NCBI GenBank assembly: GCA_023213395.1
Contig: CM041465.1
Span: forward strand, 22,444,001-22,508,000
DNA: 64,000 nucleotides
Source: Cycas panzhihuaensis
Lineage: Eukaryota > Cycadophyta
Direction: 5' to 3'
Shown: positions 24,027-36,736 of the stretch, one piece after another
Layout: each line of letters starts with the position of its first letter
How positions within the stretch are numbered: position 1 is the stretch's first letter
Translations under genes and position numbers: made by a program
The notes under the pieces: model-generated
Told to the model about the DNA's origin: nothing
The model's input: only the letters and a program-made list of their open reading frames with translations
Databases searched by the model: none

Positions 24027-27000
24027 TGTTTCTTGACTACTAAGAATGGATTGGATCACCATCATATAGGTGTGGTTAGGTATATATTTTTTCCCTTACA
24101 CTCTATCACATTCTTACAATTGTTTTAATATATGATATTTGTATAATTGCTCAAGTGCTTGATTGGTCTACTTGATCATCTTGCCTATGCTTGACATCTG
24201 CCTATGATGACTAGGACTCTAGTCCAATGGCATAATAGCTCCTAGGTGATCTCCCTCCTAGCTATAGATACTCATGGGCCTCTTTATCTTGAATTATGCA
24301 TGCTTTGACCTACTTCTTTACACCTACCTTATTTCCTCTCTATCTCATTTATCCCTCAATACGTCCTAGGTGGTTTATGTAGAGTTTTAGTGGGTTGGTG
24401 TCCCCTTATTACTTACTTATCACTTGGTTTCTCCTTGTGCCTCATTAAGATCCACTACTTAGCATTCTTTTTTTATTCTTTCACCTTGATTGTCACCTTT
24501 TCTTAAGGTTATGACCTCATTGGGTGACTTTTTCATATGTTTTCCCATGTTGTTGGTTTATGAAGTGGTCCTAATTTAGTTCACAAATCTCTAGGGAGGA
24601 GTTCCAAACCCTAGGCAAGGTTGGATCCCCTCCTCTAACTCTGTTTTATTATTTATACTCATTATTTTATATTTTTTCTACTACCCTACTATCATTTTAT
24701 TTACCCCACTTTGATTGTTGTACACTGCTAATATATTAGTGGTGTTGTAAATAAGTTTATGGTGCAACGATTATTTGGTTTGTTGTGGATAGAAATGGAT
24801 AATCTTAGTCCTTGTTCTTGGATGATGCACGCCCTTGCCTCAGGACTCACCCAGGTCAAACCCTAATGGCCTTAAGGCCTCTCTAAAGATATAAAAACCC
24901 CAAAGTTTAAATTCATTCTCATCATTCTTATATTCAATCAAAGGAAAAAACTCTCTTTTGTAAGATAAGGACTCTTCTTCCTCTTTTCTTCCTCCAACTT
25001 TCTCCTACTCCTCCTATACTAAGAAATTATAGGTTTCTCTTTTACAAGTGAAGAAAGTATAGCCAAGATTAGTCCCTACCAAGTAAGGAGGGTCTTCCAC
25101 CAAGAAAATGGCCAAGGATCTCCTTCTTCTCTTTACCAAATGAGGGTTTCAACCCCTTCAAGCCCATTCTCCACTTTGGGATGCCACTTTCATGGTAAAC
25201 ATGTTTTCTTTGGTTTTCCTTTTGTAGAAATCTCATGTTTTATGGTTTATTCTTTGTTATTTTAGCCATAAGACCCTAGATCTATGCTTAGACTAGCTTT
25301 GTGTTGATTTTAAGCCATATTTTGCTTAACGCAAGGAGGTAATACCTTCTTTTCACCATTGTTCCTCTCCTCTTATTCTAAATCCTTTAGCTTTTGGACA
25401 CAAGGGAGCTAAACCAAGTAAGGAGAGTTCATGAAGAGGCTCATAGGCTAGAGTTCTGACTCCTAAAGTTGCCTCTCACTTGGGCAACCCCCCTCTCAAT
25501 AGTGTGTGGCACATCTCCTCATACTCCATCACTAACTTTAGGGTTTGGTTTAGTTTGAGGCCCATACAAGTGAAGCATTCACTTTAGTTTTTCTTCTAAA
25601 CCCTAGCCAAATGAGTTACTTGTAGCTCATGAGGCTAATTCACCATTCGAAGGAGCTTGCCATCCCAAGGTAACACCTATTTGTTTCCTCCATTTGCATG
25701 ATATGATCATTGTACATACACACCTACTAAAATTAAATGAGCAAAAACATATAATTTTGCATCTATTTCCTCTTTTACTCACACACTCACCTACTAACAT
25801 TGCATACCAAGAATACATATATATACATATATCTTACTTATGGGAGGACTTTCTCTTCTTTATGTTATAAGTTAGAGGCCATTTTGTGAGCTAAGCAACA
25901 GGTCATAAAAGGGTAACATTTCATTTTTTGTTTAGTTTTATTTCCATTCTTTTTTATCCCTGCTTTGATGATTTATTTAGGGATAGTAAGTAAGCTCCAT
26001 TTGGAGGATAGAGGAAGGTAAGGAAGCCCATCCCTCCATCTCTAACAACTTTTGTGGTAAGGAATGAAAATGAAAGCAGGAGTAACTTGTGGGAACATAG
26101 TGTAGGGAGTAGCAACAATGGAGTGCAACACACATGGCACCAATTGCCACAACTAGATGCACACCTTCATATACACCTCTCTCTTCTCCTTTCACTCCCC
26201 CTTTCCCATCTTTTCATTTTGACAAAGAAGATGAAAAGAGAAAGGATTGAAAGACTCTCTTTATAAGCTTTTCTTTTCCTTTTCAATACATATTTTAAGG
26301 GAGGTGAGACAAATAAAGGAATCATATCATTTTTGCATCCACTTTTAGGAGATGTTTACCTCCTCTGCCCTCCTCTTACTCAAAGAGGAGGTTTGTTTGT
26401 GCAAGGTAAAACCTTATACCAAGCCTTTCCCTTTCCTTCTTTCACACTCATAGTATTTACTACATTCATTGAAAACTAAAAATGGGTAAATGGATAGATA
26501 GGAAAGGATTGGATCTTATTTTATTTGCCTATTTTGGTCCTTTCTTGTGCATTTCCTACTTTGGAAGTAGCCATCTTTATTTGAAATTAGAGCACCACCA
26601 TAAACCCATACCACCTAAACCAAAATGCACCCTATCACATAGCAAACATTGACTCTAAAGATCTTCTTGTTCTTCTTGAAAACCTAAGAAGACTTTATAA
26701 CCTAATTGCCATGACATATTCATGGCTTTTCTCTACCCTCCTCTTGATCCACTTCTTGATTATGAGTAGACCCACCTAAACCATCTCTTACTTTATCACC
26801 ACTTATTTCTACTTTTACTTGCCTCCTTTTCTGAAAGGATGTCTAGCTCCTCTTCTTTCCCTTTGAGAATAGTAGAGCTCCTTCTTTAGGCTATTTGGCT
26901 TCCCGAAGATGCCTCTTTGCCCAAACTAAACCTACAAAGGTACTTCGAAAGAAGGGAAGGTTATAATACTATTTGTAGGTCCCTAAACCTACATTCTGAT

Positions 27001-27118
27001 GTGTAGAAACTCTTTGAGGGTAACCTATCCCCCCTTTGAGGTCCCTAGTCCCCTGTTATAGTTATAGTGTTAGCTTAGAAGTCTTTATCCATAGTGACCC
27101 CCCAGAGGCATGCTTCTA
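24027..27118 (+). repeat. 3' LTR of T3 (Tat-like)
   Basis: LTR of 3,092 bp from TGTTTCTTGA to GCTTCTA. A TATA box TATAAAAA is at 24890-24897. The segment around 25981-26040 (GGATAGTAAGTAAGCTCCAT) is the uninterrupted equivalent of the place where T8 inserted into the T2 LTR. After 27118 the sequence enters the middle of a plus-strand integrase tail without a primer site, which marks insertion of T3 into T2; the predicted target duplication is GAATC (27119-27123). Confidence 0.88.
24720..24766. promoter_or_regulatory. 20-bp-pitch palindrome array in T3 LTR
   Basis: GTACAC at 24720, GGTGTT at 24741 and GGTGCA at 24761, with an interposed AATATATT-type arm. Decayed but in phase; about 125 bp upstream of the TATA box. 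Confidence 0.6.
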
Positions 27119-27385
27119 GAATCATACCAAGTAAACCTTTCCTCAAAGGTTAGGGTGTGAAGGACATATGACAAACATCTACATCTTCATCCTTTAAACC
27201 CTAGGTACCAAGTCCTTAAATTAGAGTACCTCCACTATCTCTTATCTAAATTTGGCCTGAAATGGATGTGCCCCTTCATCATTCTCAAGAGCTTCAACAC
27301 CAATGTGTATAGGACAACAACCATAAAGCCGATCAAATTTGGCAAAGCCATAAATGTCAAGTTCTTAAAGGAGTTCTATGTGTGA
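27119..27385 (+). pseudogene. T2 integrase tail
   Basis: The last about 85 codons of the T2 integrase, starting at YQVNLSSK just after the T3 LTR and running through RTYDKHL, VLKLEYLHYLLSKFGLKW and KFLKEFYV to the stop at 27383-27385. One internal stop is seen. It aligns codon for codon with 15620-15880 and with T8 49240-48996. Confidence 0.82.
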
Positions 27386-28339
27386 TCCTTTCTACATCTG
27401 AGTAGAAGGGATACACTTTCCTTCCCTCTAAAATGAGCCTAAACTACCTCTTACATACTTCATCATGCCTTCATACTAGGGGCATGACGTATGTCTAGAT
27501 CTTGGGTTGCTTTGTATGTTGATGAGGAAGCTACACCCATTTCTGAAGGAGTTGCCTATCCCTTCCCTTCAACAATAAAGCACCCTCATTTTTTTTTACA
27601 TATCAATGATCATTCATTCATATCAATTTGATGCCATACCCATCATTAGGGTGCCATCAAAGGATGTGACTTAGTTTTACTTTCGAGCACGAGTTGCTAC
27701 TTGGAAAATCCCTTAGGGATAATCCATATCCTCCTTTTTTATTATTCCTTGGGGTATCCATACCTGCCTCATTACTTTCTTATATTTATCCCCATGTCCC
27801 ATTTGAGAGACATGCATGATCCCCTTGCCCTAGTCTTATGTGAGGTCACCTGCCACATAAGGTGATCATGTGTGCCTAGTATGAGTGCATACTATGTAAA
27901 TGAAAGCATCCCATCTATAAATATTTACATATATATGACACAATAAATATAAATCAATCTATGATATGATCTCTACATACATACATCCATAATCAAAACA
28001 AGCACAATATGTCAAAATGGGGTACCAATATGGACCCTATATATATATAAACATAAAATAAATAATGATACAAAGTATTGGCACTGGCTACGTAAGGAAG
28101 CCATAAACCTTTTAGGGGGCATTCATAATCATCCATCTATGTGTGATAAGGAACCCCTTAAAGGTTTGAAGCTTTCCTCTATCAAAATCTATGATACAAT
28201 GGATATCTTCATAGGGTATCCTCTCCTTGAATACCTACTCCCTCGCCTAGAGAGCACATACCTCCTAGGCTCCTCCTTCTCTATTATTATAAGGTCTTGG
28301 CCTCGCTCTCCTTATCTCTAGCCTTCCTTTATGATGTCG
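27386..28339 (+). other. T2 spacer after integrase
   Basis: Non-coding, with short AT-rich stretches (ATATATATATA near 28040). It is collinear with 15881-16410 plus 19648-20110 of T3, which shows where solo LTR T4 sits in that copy. Confidence 0.65.
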
Positions 28340-30212
28340 TTGCTATATGGGTCTTACTACATGAGGATTAGTAGCCATTTGATTTACTAGGTGATCAAAC
28401 CTCTCTTGGAGTCAATCCCTATTGCCCACTAGTTTCTCCCTTTCATCTTACAGTTGGTCTTTCTCCCTCTACATCCCATAGAGCCTCTCCTTAATTATAA
28501 TGACCCTCACGTTATTTCCAACATCCCCAGCTCTTCCTTGGGCCTCTAGTACTTATACCCTATCTTAAATAAACTCTATGAGAATGAATGACCAAAACCA
28601 AGAGCTAGTGCTAGAGTAAGAAAGGATATCTCACCTCTTAGAGAGTCAGGCATGTCTTTAACTACTACACCTATAGCTGTAGTTGTGATCTCATTCTCTC
28701 CTAGCTCCTCCTCTCCCCCTTGAGCATTTAGTGTGTCACCTCCCTTAGCCTCCTCTACTTTGAGGACCTCTTCTCCACCTATAGATATTGTTGCTGCCAC
28801 AATCACTACCATTGCCTCTGGGTCTCTGCCAACATCTCCCTCACCTACCTCCTTACCTCCTACTTCCTCCTCAAAAGCCTTAGCTACCTTGCCTACCTCC
28901 TCATCACTCCCCTAGTAGACAACACATTAAAGATCATTAATATAGTCCCCCATGGTGAGGAGATCTAGGGATGTAGCTACCACTTGTTGCCTAATATATG
29001 CTAGCTCCATTACACTCCTGAATCGAGTTTGCCATCTGTGCACCATCAAAGCATAAGCTAATATGGGCTAAGGACCTACCACTGGAGCCACTCTATAGAA
29101 GTGGTTGAAGAACCATCATTAAAGTAGGGTGCAGAATGATAGTCCTCCTCATCCAACTCTCTAGATCTAATCTAGCTAGGCGGTGAGATTAGCCACTATC
29201 AAAGCAGCTTAGTCAAATCACTCCCCCTACTGACACCTTTAGACTATCACCATCCAACCTCCTAGGATGTCTATGTAGTTCTATTTCTAAGAAATCTAGA
29301 ATAAAATGGTAAAAATAATAATCTTCCTCACTCGAGGAATCCTAGACATAGTGATCTTCCTCAGGGATATTCCCCTTCGATCCTAGTGACCCTGACTAGT
29401 GGAAAACCTAGCTGCCTTATGATGGATAGCATTTATGCTAGGAAGAGTCCCCAATGCTACTAGTGAGCCGTTGTCTAGCACCCCCAAAATCCTCCTGACA
29501 TTTATAGGAGTCATTGTGATATCCCCCACCTAAGGGAGATAGAACACATGGTGTCTGTGATCCCAATAGGAAATGATATCCACTAGGAGAGCCTAGTCTG
29601 ATGTGTACTATGGCATTTAGATGATCTTCTTGAGCTCATAGCATCATAGTATAGTCCTCTTTTAGCTCTCCAACAAATCTATAAATTTGACCATCACCTA
29701 ACCTATGTTCTCAGAGTTGTCAACCATGATAACGGGCTATAGAAAGCCATAAAAACTTATCATCGTTCGCTAGACTCTACTTTGCCAACTAAAAGCTCTC
29801 TCAAATCATTAAAAGCAAGAAAGACTGCCTAGAAATTAACAAAATTTCTAAGATTTATCTCTTTTTCTAAGTATTACCCCTAGTACTGTGAATATATTTG
29901 TGGTACTATGAATATCTTAGTGGGCTCCATGGGTAGGCATTCACTTGGTGAGGAAGTTCATGGTGCCATGAACTTCCCCTCTAAAAATTAAAATAATAAT
30001 AATAAATTTTTTATGGACTTTGACAAGTCCACTAGGACCAAGGCTCCCTAATGCCCTGGTTTAGTACCTTTCAAGTTCTCAAATGGGTCCCAAAAGGTCC
30101 AATCCATCTATGAAAGGCCCAAAAATGCAACAAAAAGCATTAATGATAAAAACTAAAAAATAGGAGGCTAGGAGTTAGATCGGTATATCAAATCAGGCCT
30201 AATCATTGCCAT
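28340..30212 (-). pseudogene. T2 antisense PMD-like gene
   Basis: Antisense copy. Exon 1 is 30212-30189 (MAMIRPDL, 8 codons), but its donor has changed from GT to AT. The exon 2 acceptor TATAG precedes 29736 and the exon opens PVIMVDNSENIG. The PMD-like N-terminal motif reads DIISYWDHRHHVFYLP, GDITMTPINVRRILGVLD, followed further on by NYIDILGGWM and FNHFYRVAPVVGP. Exon 2 ends at 28635 in MPDSLRG at a GTGAGA donor. The start of exon 3 seems deleted, while the coiled part (IKERL...LQERFDHLVNQM) remains down to about 28350. There are many TAG and TAA stops. Confidence 0.72.
29882..29977. promoter_or_regulatory. Palindrome array in intron 1 of T2 PMD-like gene
   Basis: Hexamers AGTACT (29882), GGTACT (29902), GGGCTC (29922) and GGTGCC (29962) lie at exact multiples of 20 bp. 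The last is the centre of a palindrome with perfect 12-bp arms (29952-29977, GGAAGTTCATGG and its complement). The arm AACTTCATGG is the same as in the T8 LTR array. Confidence 0.78.
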
Positions 30213-30374
30213 CTCTCATTCTTAGACTTGATATATCTCTCCCTATGTCAATCTAATGGTTGGATCTCCTCTTCTAATTGTGTGATGTAATGATAAAGTC
30301 AAGTGCCAGAGGTGTAGAGCTCCCAAATCGCATGAGGTTGCATGAAAAGGAATATCATTTTCAACCCTTGCCTT

Positions 30375-30383
30375 CCTTTTATA
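30375..30383 (-). promoter_or_regulatory. TATA box of T2 PMD-like gene
   Basis: Minus-strand TATAAAAGG, a canonical TATA box, 163 bp upstream of the exon 1 ATG. Confidence 0.7.
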
Positions 30384-30591
30384 CGTGGAACCTCCTGGGT
30401 CACAATACCCTTCACCTACCATGAAAAAGCTGCTAGGACCATCTCCTTAAGTTTTTCTTTCATCCCTTTAGGGCCTAGGCCCAGTCTCACTCCTAAATAT
30501 ACCTTTTCTCCATCATTTTCTATATTTATAGTGCCCTTTTTGGCTCCTACGTAAGCCCCTTTCCCCTCTTTTTTGGCTACCTAAAATGGTA

Positions 30592-30596
30592 CTCGT
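30592..30596. repeat. Left target duplication of copia C1
   Basis: CTCGT, matching CTAGT at 35988-35992 at four of five positions. T3 at 22635-22650 reads ACTAGTGCTTATACTCC without an insertion, so CTAGT is the original target. Confidence 0.85.
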
Positions 30597-30908
30597 TGAA
30601 GGAAGGATGGATCTAAGAGATAAATCACTCACATACACACAATGGCAATGGAGAATGAAAAAGAAGATGAAATAAGATATGAGAGCAAGCTTAGAGGTGA
30701 GAATGAATAATTACTCCCTCTTTGAGATTTTACCTTTTATTATTGAGAGTGAGCATTAGGGTTAGGATTTTCTCCCCTAATGACATGAACCTGGAATTAC
30801 ATCTAAATACACATAAAGTATATTTCATTAAGAGACTAATGCTAATAATATATCCTAAGATAACATAATTAATCTACACAAATGACCTTGATATATTAAC
30901 CTCTTTTA
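30597..30908 (-). repeat. 3' LTR of C1
   Basis: 312 bp, TGAAGGAAGG to CTCTTTTA as read on the plus strand. The inner terminal CA has mutated to TA. Same length as the 5' LTR. Confidence 0.95.
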
Positions 30909-30920
30909 ATCCTCCCCTTA
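30909..30920 (-). other. Polypurine tract of C1
   Basis: Minus-strand TAAGGGGAGGAT directly before the 3' LTR. Confidence 0.85.
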
Positions 30921-31355
30921 ATGGTGGAAGGTCATTTTTAGAAAATCTATTCTATGAGGTATTCATTTGAGCCTCATTATTACATTGAAATTTTAAATGA
31001 CACTTTTATGGGAAAACCCTCACAGGGAATAAAAACCCATGAACTTTATAAGATCTATAGCCCCTTTTATAAATCAAAATGGCTAAGGTGGCTCTTTAAT
31101 GTAGCCTGATAGCTAACCAACTTAAATGCGCAGCTTAATCTGCTAAGTCTCCATATATGGTTTAGTCATCCCCTATGCCCTTTTGGGTTTTCACAGGTTC
31201 TGATTTTCTAAAACAAGTACAACCCTTATCCTTCCATACCCACATGGGATTTTTACAAAGAGGATAGACCAGAGACTTACTTGTATTCTTCCGTGCCCAC
31301 AAGGGGTTTTCATGAAGAGAATAGAGTATGATGATCCTGTTGCCATCTTCTTTGA

Positions 31356-34300
31356 TTAATCAAAGATGGAGGCCCTAAGGCCGAGCTGCCTTCAAAACTG
31401 TTCAAACTTCACCCTTTGTAGTAGTTTGGTGAAGATATCAGCCACTTGATCTACTGTGGGATAGTAATCTAATTAAATTGTGCCGTCATGAACAAGTTCC
31501 TTAATCTTGTGGACTTTTGTACTTATGTATTTAGTACGATCATGAAATATAAGATTTTTTGCCATGTAGATTATTGATTAATTATCTACATGAAGACTCA
31601 TAGGACTTGTTTAGGTGATATTCAATATTTCCAATAATTTTCTTAGCCATATCACCTCTTTACTGGTCTCAGAAGTAGAAATGTATTTAACTTCGGTAGT
31701 TGAATCTACAACTATCTTCTACCGTCTAGATCTCCATGATATTGGTGTTGTTCCAAGAAACATTACATACCCAGATGTAGATCTTCCTATATCTTTATCT
31801 CCTGTAAAGTCTAAGTCTATGTATGTAGAAAGCTTGAAGTCTAAATTAGGTTCATACTATAGACCATATTTGCTGGTTGTCTTAAGGTATCTTAACACTC
31901 GCATTGTTGTCTGCTAGTGATTCTACTTAGGATTTGTCATGTAACAAGTAAAAATGCCAATAGAGTGTATAATATTTGGCCTTGTATTAGTAGTGTAGAT
32001 GAGACTACCTACAAGTTTCCTATAGAGTGTTACATCTGCCTCCTTAGTGTCACCTTCAACTGAGAGTTTGGTGTTAGGGTCCATAGGTAACATCACTAGT
32101 CAAGCATCTTCTAACTGAAACTTGGTTAGAAGATCGTTGATGTATTTTTCTTGGGAGAGGAAAATTTTTCCATTCTTTTGTGTTACTTCAATTCCCAAGT
32201 AATATTTCATCAAACTGAGGTCAGAGAATTTGAACATTTTGCCAAGGTCCTTTATTAGCTGGCTTATTACCTGTTCAATATTACCCATTATTAGCATGTC
32301 ATCCATAAAGATTATGAGATAAGTGACTTTATCCTTATGGCACTTGATGAACAATGTTGCATCAATATCTTAATAGTCACAAACCTCGTATCCAAGTTAC
32401 CTCATCCTTTCAGGCAACTTGGCAAACCAAGCGTAAGGGGCTTATTTAAGGCCATACAAGGACTTTCTGAGCCTGCAAACCTTATGCTCTTGACCTTTAA
32501 TCTCATATCCTTTTGGCTGAGCTATGTAAATTTCTTCTTCAAGATCTCCATTAAGAAATGTAGTCTTAATATTGAGTTGGTGGATTTTCCAACCCTGTTG
32601 AGCAACCAAGGCCACAAGAGTTCTAATTGTAGGCCACTTGGTTATAGGTGCAAAGATTTCAGTGTAATCGATGCCTTCCCTTTGTGTAAATCCTTTAGCT
32701 ACCAACCTCGCCTTATGTTTTTCAAGGGTGTCATATGATCTATACTTGTTTTTAAACACCCATTTATTTTAAACTATATTTCTACCAAGTGGTAGATCAA
32801 CGAGCTCCCATGTATTGTTCTTGATAAGAGATTGGTACTCTTCATTCATGGCATTTCTCTAAGCTATATGCTTTACAGCTTCTTGGTACGTTAAGGGCTC
32901 TTCATTAAAAGTAAGGTGCAATTCTGCTAGTTTAAGCTCAGTATATAATGATTTATGCATCCTTGCTCTATGAGCACTTCGAGTGCTAGTTTTGCCCACC
33001 TCATCTGGTCATATGTCCTTATTGAGCTGGTAGACTTCTCGAGATCCTTGAGTTGGGAATGATGTCCTTATTTCCCCAACTTCTTGGTTCTTATCATATT
33101 CGTTAAAATGGTTTTTTTATAAGGAGGATGTTGATGTGCCTGAGGAAGATGGTCTTTCTACCACTATTTTATCTTTGTCAACTAAAGGTGGAGAGGATGG
33201 TTCTTCTATAATGGATTTTCCTTTGTCAACTCTGTTATCTTCAAAAGATGGTGCTGGATGTGCACTCATTTATTCAGAGTCACAACTTGTATCCTCCAAG
33301 GCTCTATTGTCAGCCTCCAATATTTGGAGTAATTTATGTGTCCCCCTCCCCACCCTAAATTTTAGAATTTGAACATCATACTTGATAACATAATTGTAGC
33401 GACATGAGGGTACTATGGAGTCTAATTTAAGTAACTAATCCTCTATCTCTATGAAAACGACATCTCTAGTAATGATGATTTTTCATTATAAAGGTATCAA
33501 GACCTTATACCCTTTCTTATCCATAGGGTATCCAACAAAGATGCCTTTAAGTGCCCTTGGCTGGAGTTTATTTGGATTTGCATCAAGAATATGGGCATAG
33601 CATATAGAGCCAAAAATTCTAAAGTAGTGAACAATGGGGGCTTGTCCTGACCACTTTTCATTAGGTGATTATACTTCCTTTGATGGGTGAATAGCATTGA
33701 TATAATAAACAACTATCAAGATTACTTCAGCCTATAGATAGGCAGGTATATTTTTATATATTAACATAGCATAGGCCATGTTCATGATTATCCTGTTCAT
33801 GCACTCGACAACTCTATTTTGTTGTGGGGTACTTACTACTATTGTTTGATGCTTAATGCCATTGTCTCGAAGGTAGCTTTCAAACTCATGTGAGGTATAT
33901 TCACCACCATTATCAGTTTGAAGACATTTGAGTTGATAACTTGACTCTTTTTTAGTGAGGGCTTTGAATTCCTTAAATATACATAATGCTTCATCTTTCT
34001 TGTGTAGAAAAGCTACCCATACTTTTCTAGTGAAATTATCAATGAAAGAGATGTAATATAGCTTGCCCTTCAGTGAAGGAATGGGCATTAGCCCGCACAA
34101 ATAAGAGTGTACCAATTGTAATGGATGGCTTGATTTCCACTAACTTTTAGGAAAGAGTTATCAATGAGATTTGGCAATGATACAAGCTTCACATTTAAAG
34201 GGCTTAGAGGAAAACTTTGGAAGATTTGGAAGAGTATTATAAAGATCTCTAAGTCTATCAATATGAACATGGACCATACAAGCATGCCAAAGAGTTTCTG

Positions 34301-35600
34301 GTGATAACGTTGGATGGGTCAAGATGGAATTAAATACAAATTCTTCATCGACACAAGGGCTTTGAGCACAATGGGCTTCAGAAGATGGAAATCCATTCAG
34401 TCGAAAGAGTTTTCCAGAGAGATGTCCAATCAAAACTACCTGATTAGTTGGAGGGTGAATGACATTAAGAGTCTAGTCATTTGTGGTTACACTTAGATCA
34501 AATCCATGAGAAATAGGTGTGGATAAAGAGAGTAGGTTTTATTTGAGATTGGATATGTATAAGACATCAAGCAATGTAAAATCTTCTAAGCCTGGGAGTT
34601 TCAGGTGAATGTTGCTAATTCCTTCAATAGGTTATTATGATTTATCAGCCATGTGAATAACTCCATGAATATTTGAGTCAAATGTTTGATATAGACTGTG
34701 ATTACATGTCATATGTTGAGTTGCTCCTATGTCCATGATCCACTGTCCATCGATTGAAGCCACACTATTGGCAATTCCAATAGGGCTTGGCATTGGTAAA
34801 GGGAATTCACAAGTGATATATCCATACCGAGCTTCAAAGTATCTCTTTGGTTGGTCAATGGAATTTAATGCTAAAGATCCCTCAATTCTTTAAATGTGTG
34901 CTTGTACAAAACCTGCACCACTAAAGGATTCTTCACAAGTTTCTTCAACATTGTGAGCTCCATGTTTTGGTTGGAACTTGGCCAACTTATAGGTGGCAGT
35001 TCTACAATCTTTTGCTAAGTGTCCTTTATAGTTACACTGATCACACATAATGGTTTGATTACTAGTCCTTGAAGAAGTACTGGTTTGGCCTGATTATCTT
35101 GCTCTTTATTGAGGTGGACCTTGGCCTTAAAACTGTCGAGGTTATGATTGAGGGTTTGATTGACCTTGTGGATGATTTCCCATATTTCTTCCTCTTCCTC
35201 TTGCTCAGTTATTTCCTCTACCACGAGAGGGACCTTGATTTTTTGTGTAGTAAACTTTTTCTTCTACCTCAAAGGCTACATCTAGAAGAGAGTCAGAGGC
35301 TACAAAGTTTGTATCAAAGGTCTTGTCAAATTCTATAAACTTCTCAGCAAGTGCTTTGAAGTTGAGTGTCTTTAGTGTTCCACTAGATTGAAGACTTCCA
35401 AGCAAGTTTTTATAATCAAGGACATGTAAACATGACTGGATAAAAAATGTCAAAGTGATGCATTAGGTCTTAAAGTCTTTATTAATTGCTTGTTTGATTG
35501 GTCGAAGGAGATTTATTGCTATAATTGAAGGATTACCTATAATTTTATGCTCTTAAAATGTTAAAAAAATAAGGAATGCACTCTCAATACTTCACATTGA
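31356..35600 (-). pseudogene. C1 copia gag-pol polyprotein, broken
   Basis: Mostly one frame on the minus strand with scattered stops. Gag: LHVLDYKNLLGSLQSS (35453-35205), then a zinc knuckle C-x2-C-x4-H-x4-C (CDQCNYKGHLAKDC, 35045-35004). Protease: QWIMDIGATQHM near 34745, with Asp-Ile-Gly where Asp-Ser/Thr-Gly is usual. Integrase: zinc-binding part with CEACIIAKSH at 34161, core 34115-33732 with the catalytic triad in FIDNFTRK, QTDNGGEY and VVECMNR. RT: KARLVAKGFTQREGIDYTEI and HQLNIKTTFLNGDLEEEIY (32759-32442), then FMDDMLIMG (32354-32100). RNase H with TRPNIIHSIG and KFEQF.RQLGL ends at 31356. The N-terminal half of gag is missing compared with C2: only about 150 bp separate the primer site from mid-gag sequence. 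Confidence 0.92.
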
Positions 35601-35660
35601 TGGTGAAGGAGAGGCAAAATGACTCCATACAAGTGGAATGGAGTGAATAGATCCCCTTAT

Positions 35661-35673
35661 GGCTCTGATACCA
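35661..35673 (-). other. Primer binding site of C1
   Basis: Minus-strand TGGTATCAGAGCC, the initiator methionine tRNA-type site typical of plant copia elements, two bases from the 5' LTR. Confidence 0.95.
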
Positions 35674-35675
35674 CA

Positions 35676-35987
35676 TGAAGGAAGGATGGATCTAGGAGAT
35701 AAATCACTCACATGCACATAATGGCAATGGAGAATGAAAAAGAAGATGAAACAAGATATGAGAGCAGGCTTGGAGGTGAGAATGAATAATTACTCCCTCC
35801 TTGGGATTTCACCTTTTATTATTGAGGGTGAGCATTAGCGTTAGGATTTTCCCGCCTAATGACATGAACCTGAAATTACATCTAAATGCACATAAAGTAT
35901 ATTTCATTAAGAGACTAATGCTGATAAGATATCCTAAGGTCACATAATTAATCTACACAAATTACCTTAATACATTAACCTCTTTCA
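35676..35987 (-). repeat. 5' LTR of C1
   Basis: 312 bp with intact TG and CA ends (TGAAGGAAGG and CTCTTTCA on the plus strand). It is related, with large divergence, to the C2 LTR at 59809-60106: both start TGAAA.GGTTAATGT in their own sense and share TATGTGCATT and TGTAATTTCA. Confidence 0.95.
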
Positions 35988-36329
35988 CTAGTGTTTATAC
36001 TCCATAAGCCTATTTTGATGCACTAGATCTATTTTTATGATCACTTTGGCTCATGAGGACCCCTAACAAAAATTTCCCCTTGCTCGAGCCTTCTTGTTGA
36101 TCCCATGCTAATGTCATGACCTCGTAGTTAGCTTAATTTCCTAATGACTCTTCTTCTTCCATGAGGTGAGCCCTCCACTAGCCTAGTAGCCTACTAGTAG
36201 GGCTCCCCTATCCTCTTACGGACCCTCTATTGAGTTGTTGTGAGTAGTTAAGCCTCACCTCTCCATTTTTATTTTACTTTACACACTCGTCTTCTACTCT
36301 TTTACAAGTCTTATCTCTTTTCTTATGCT

Positions 36330-36736
36330 ATGGATCTCTTCATTTACACTAACAGTGGTAGTTGTGGCAACTTGGGGCCATCTATAACCACTTGGATCAT
36401 TCATGATCCTTTTGGGTATGATCTCATACATTATAGGATGTACCAACTAGAGGCCACAAATAATGAAGTAGAGTACATAGTTGTTATAAAGGCTCTCACT
36501 AATGTGCTTCACTTCCACTATGGCCTCATTATTTTATTTTATGACTATCAAATCATGGTATTACAGTTGACTCAAATTTAGCAAGTCCTTTGTCCCTAAT
36601 TAAGGTCCCCCACCTCGACAACCCGATCACTCTTATTCTCTCTTCTTATGATGGACATTCGACATATCCATCGCGATCAGAATGCCAAAGCAGACAACCT
36701 AGTTTGCCTTATCTTTAACATCGTCTCCCCCTCCTA
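36330..36736 (+). pseudogene. T2 stand-alone aRNH
   Basis: Archaeal-type RNase H-like ORF. It starts MDLFIYTNSGSCGNLGPS and continues with TNNEVEYIVVIKALTNVLHF, VLQLTQI and a C-terminal IRHIHRDQNAKADNLVCLIF. The first catalytic Asp is Asn (YTN), the Glu is present, the DS motif reads FYDY and the last Asp is present (KADN). A stop and a frameshift follow codon 83. Before C1 inserted, its start lay about 0.55 kb from the divergent TATA box of the PMD-like gene, the same as in T8. Confidence 0.8.

Larger units (their letters stand above)
30597..35987 (-). mobile_element. Ty1/copia element C1, full length
   Basis: A 5,391-bp copia element in minus orientation with two 312-bp LTRs, a 5-bp target duplication, an initiator-Met-type primer site and a polypurine tract. 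The domain order gag, protease, integrase, RT, RNase H is that of Ty1/copia. It is inserted between the PMD-like gene and the aRNH of T2. By eye the LTRs differ at about 23 of 312 positions, mostly transitions, so it is not a recent insertion. Confidence 0.95.

Noticed and set aside
32337-32738. 133-codon forward ORF
   Set aside because: Complement shadow of the C1 reverse transcriptase, which is clearly coded on the minus strand.
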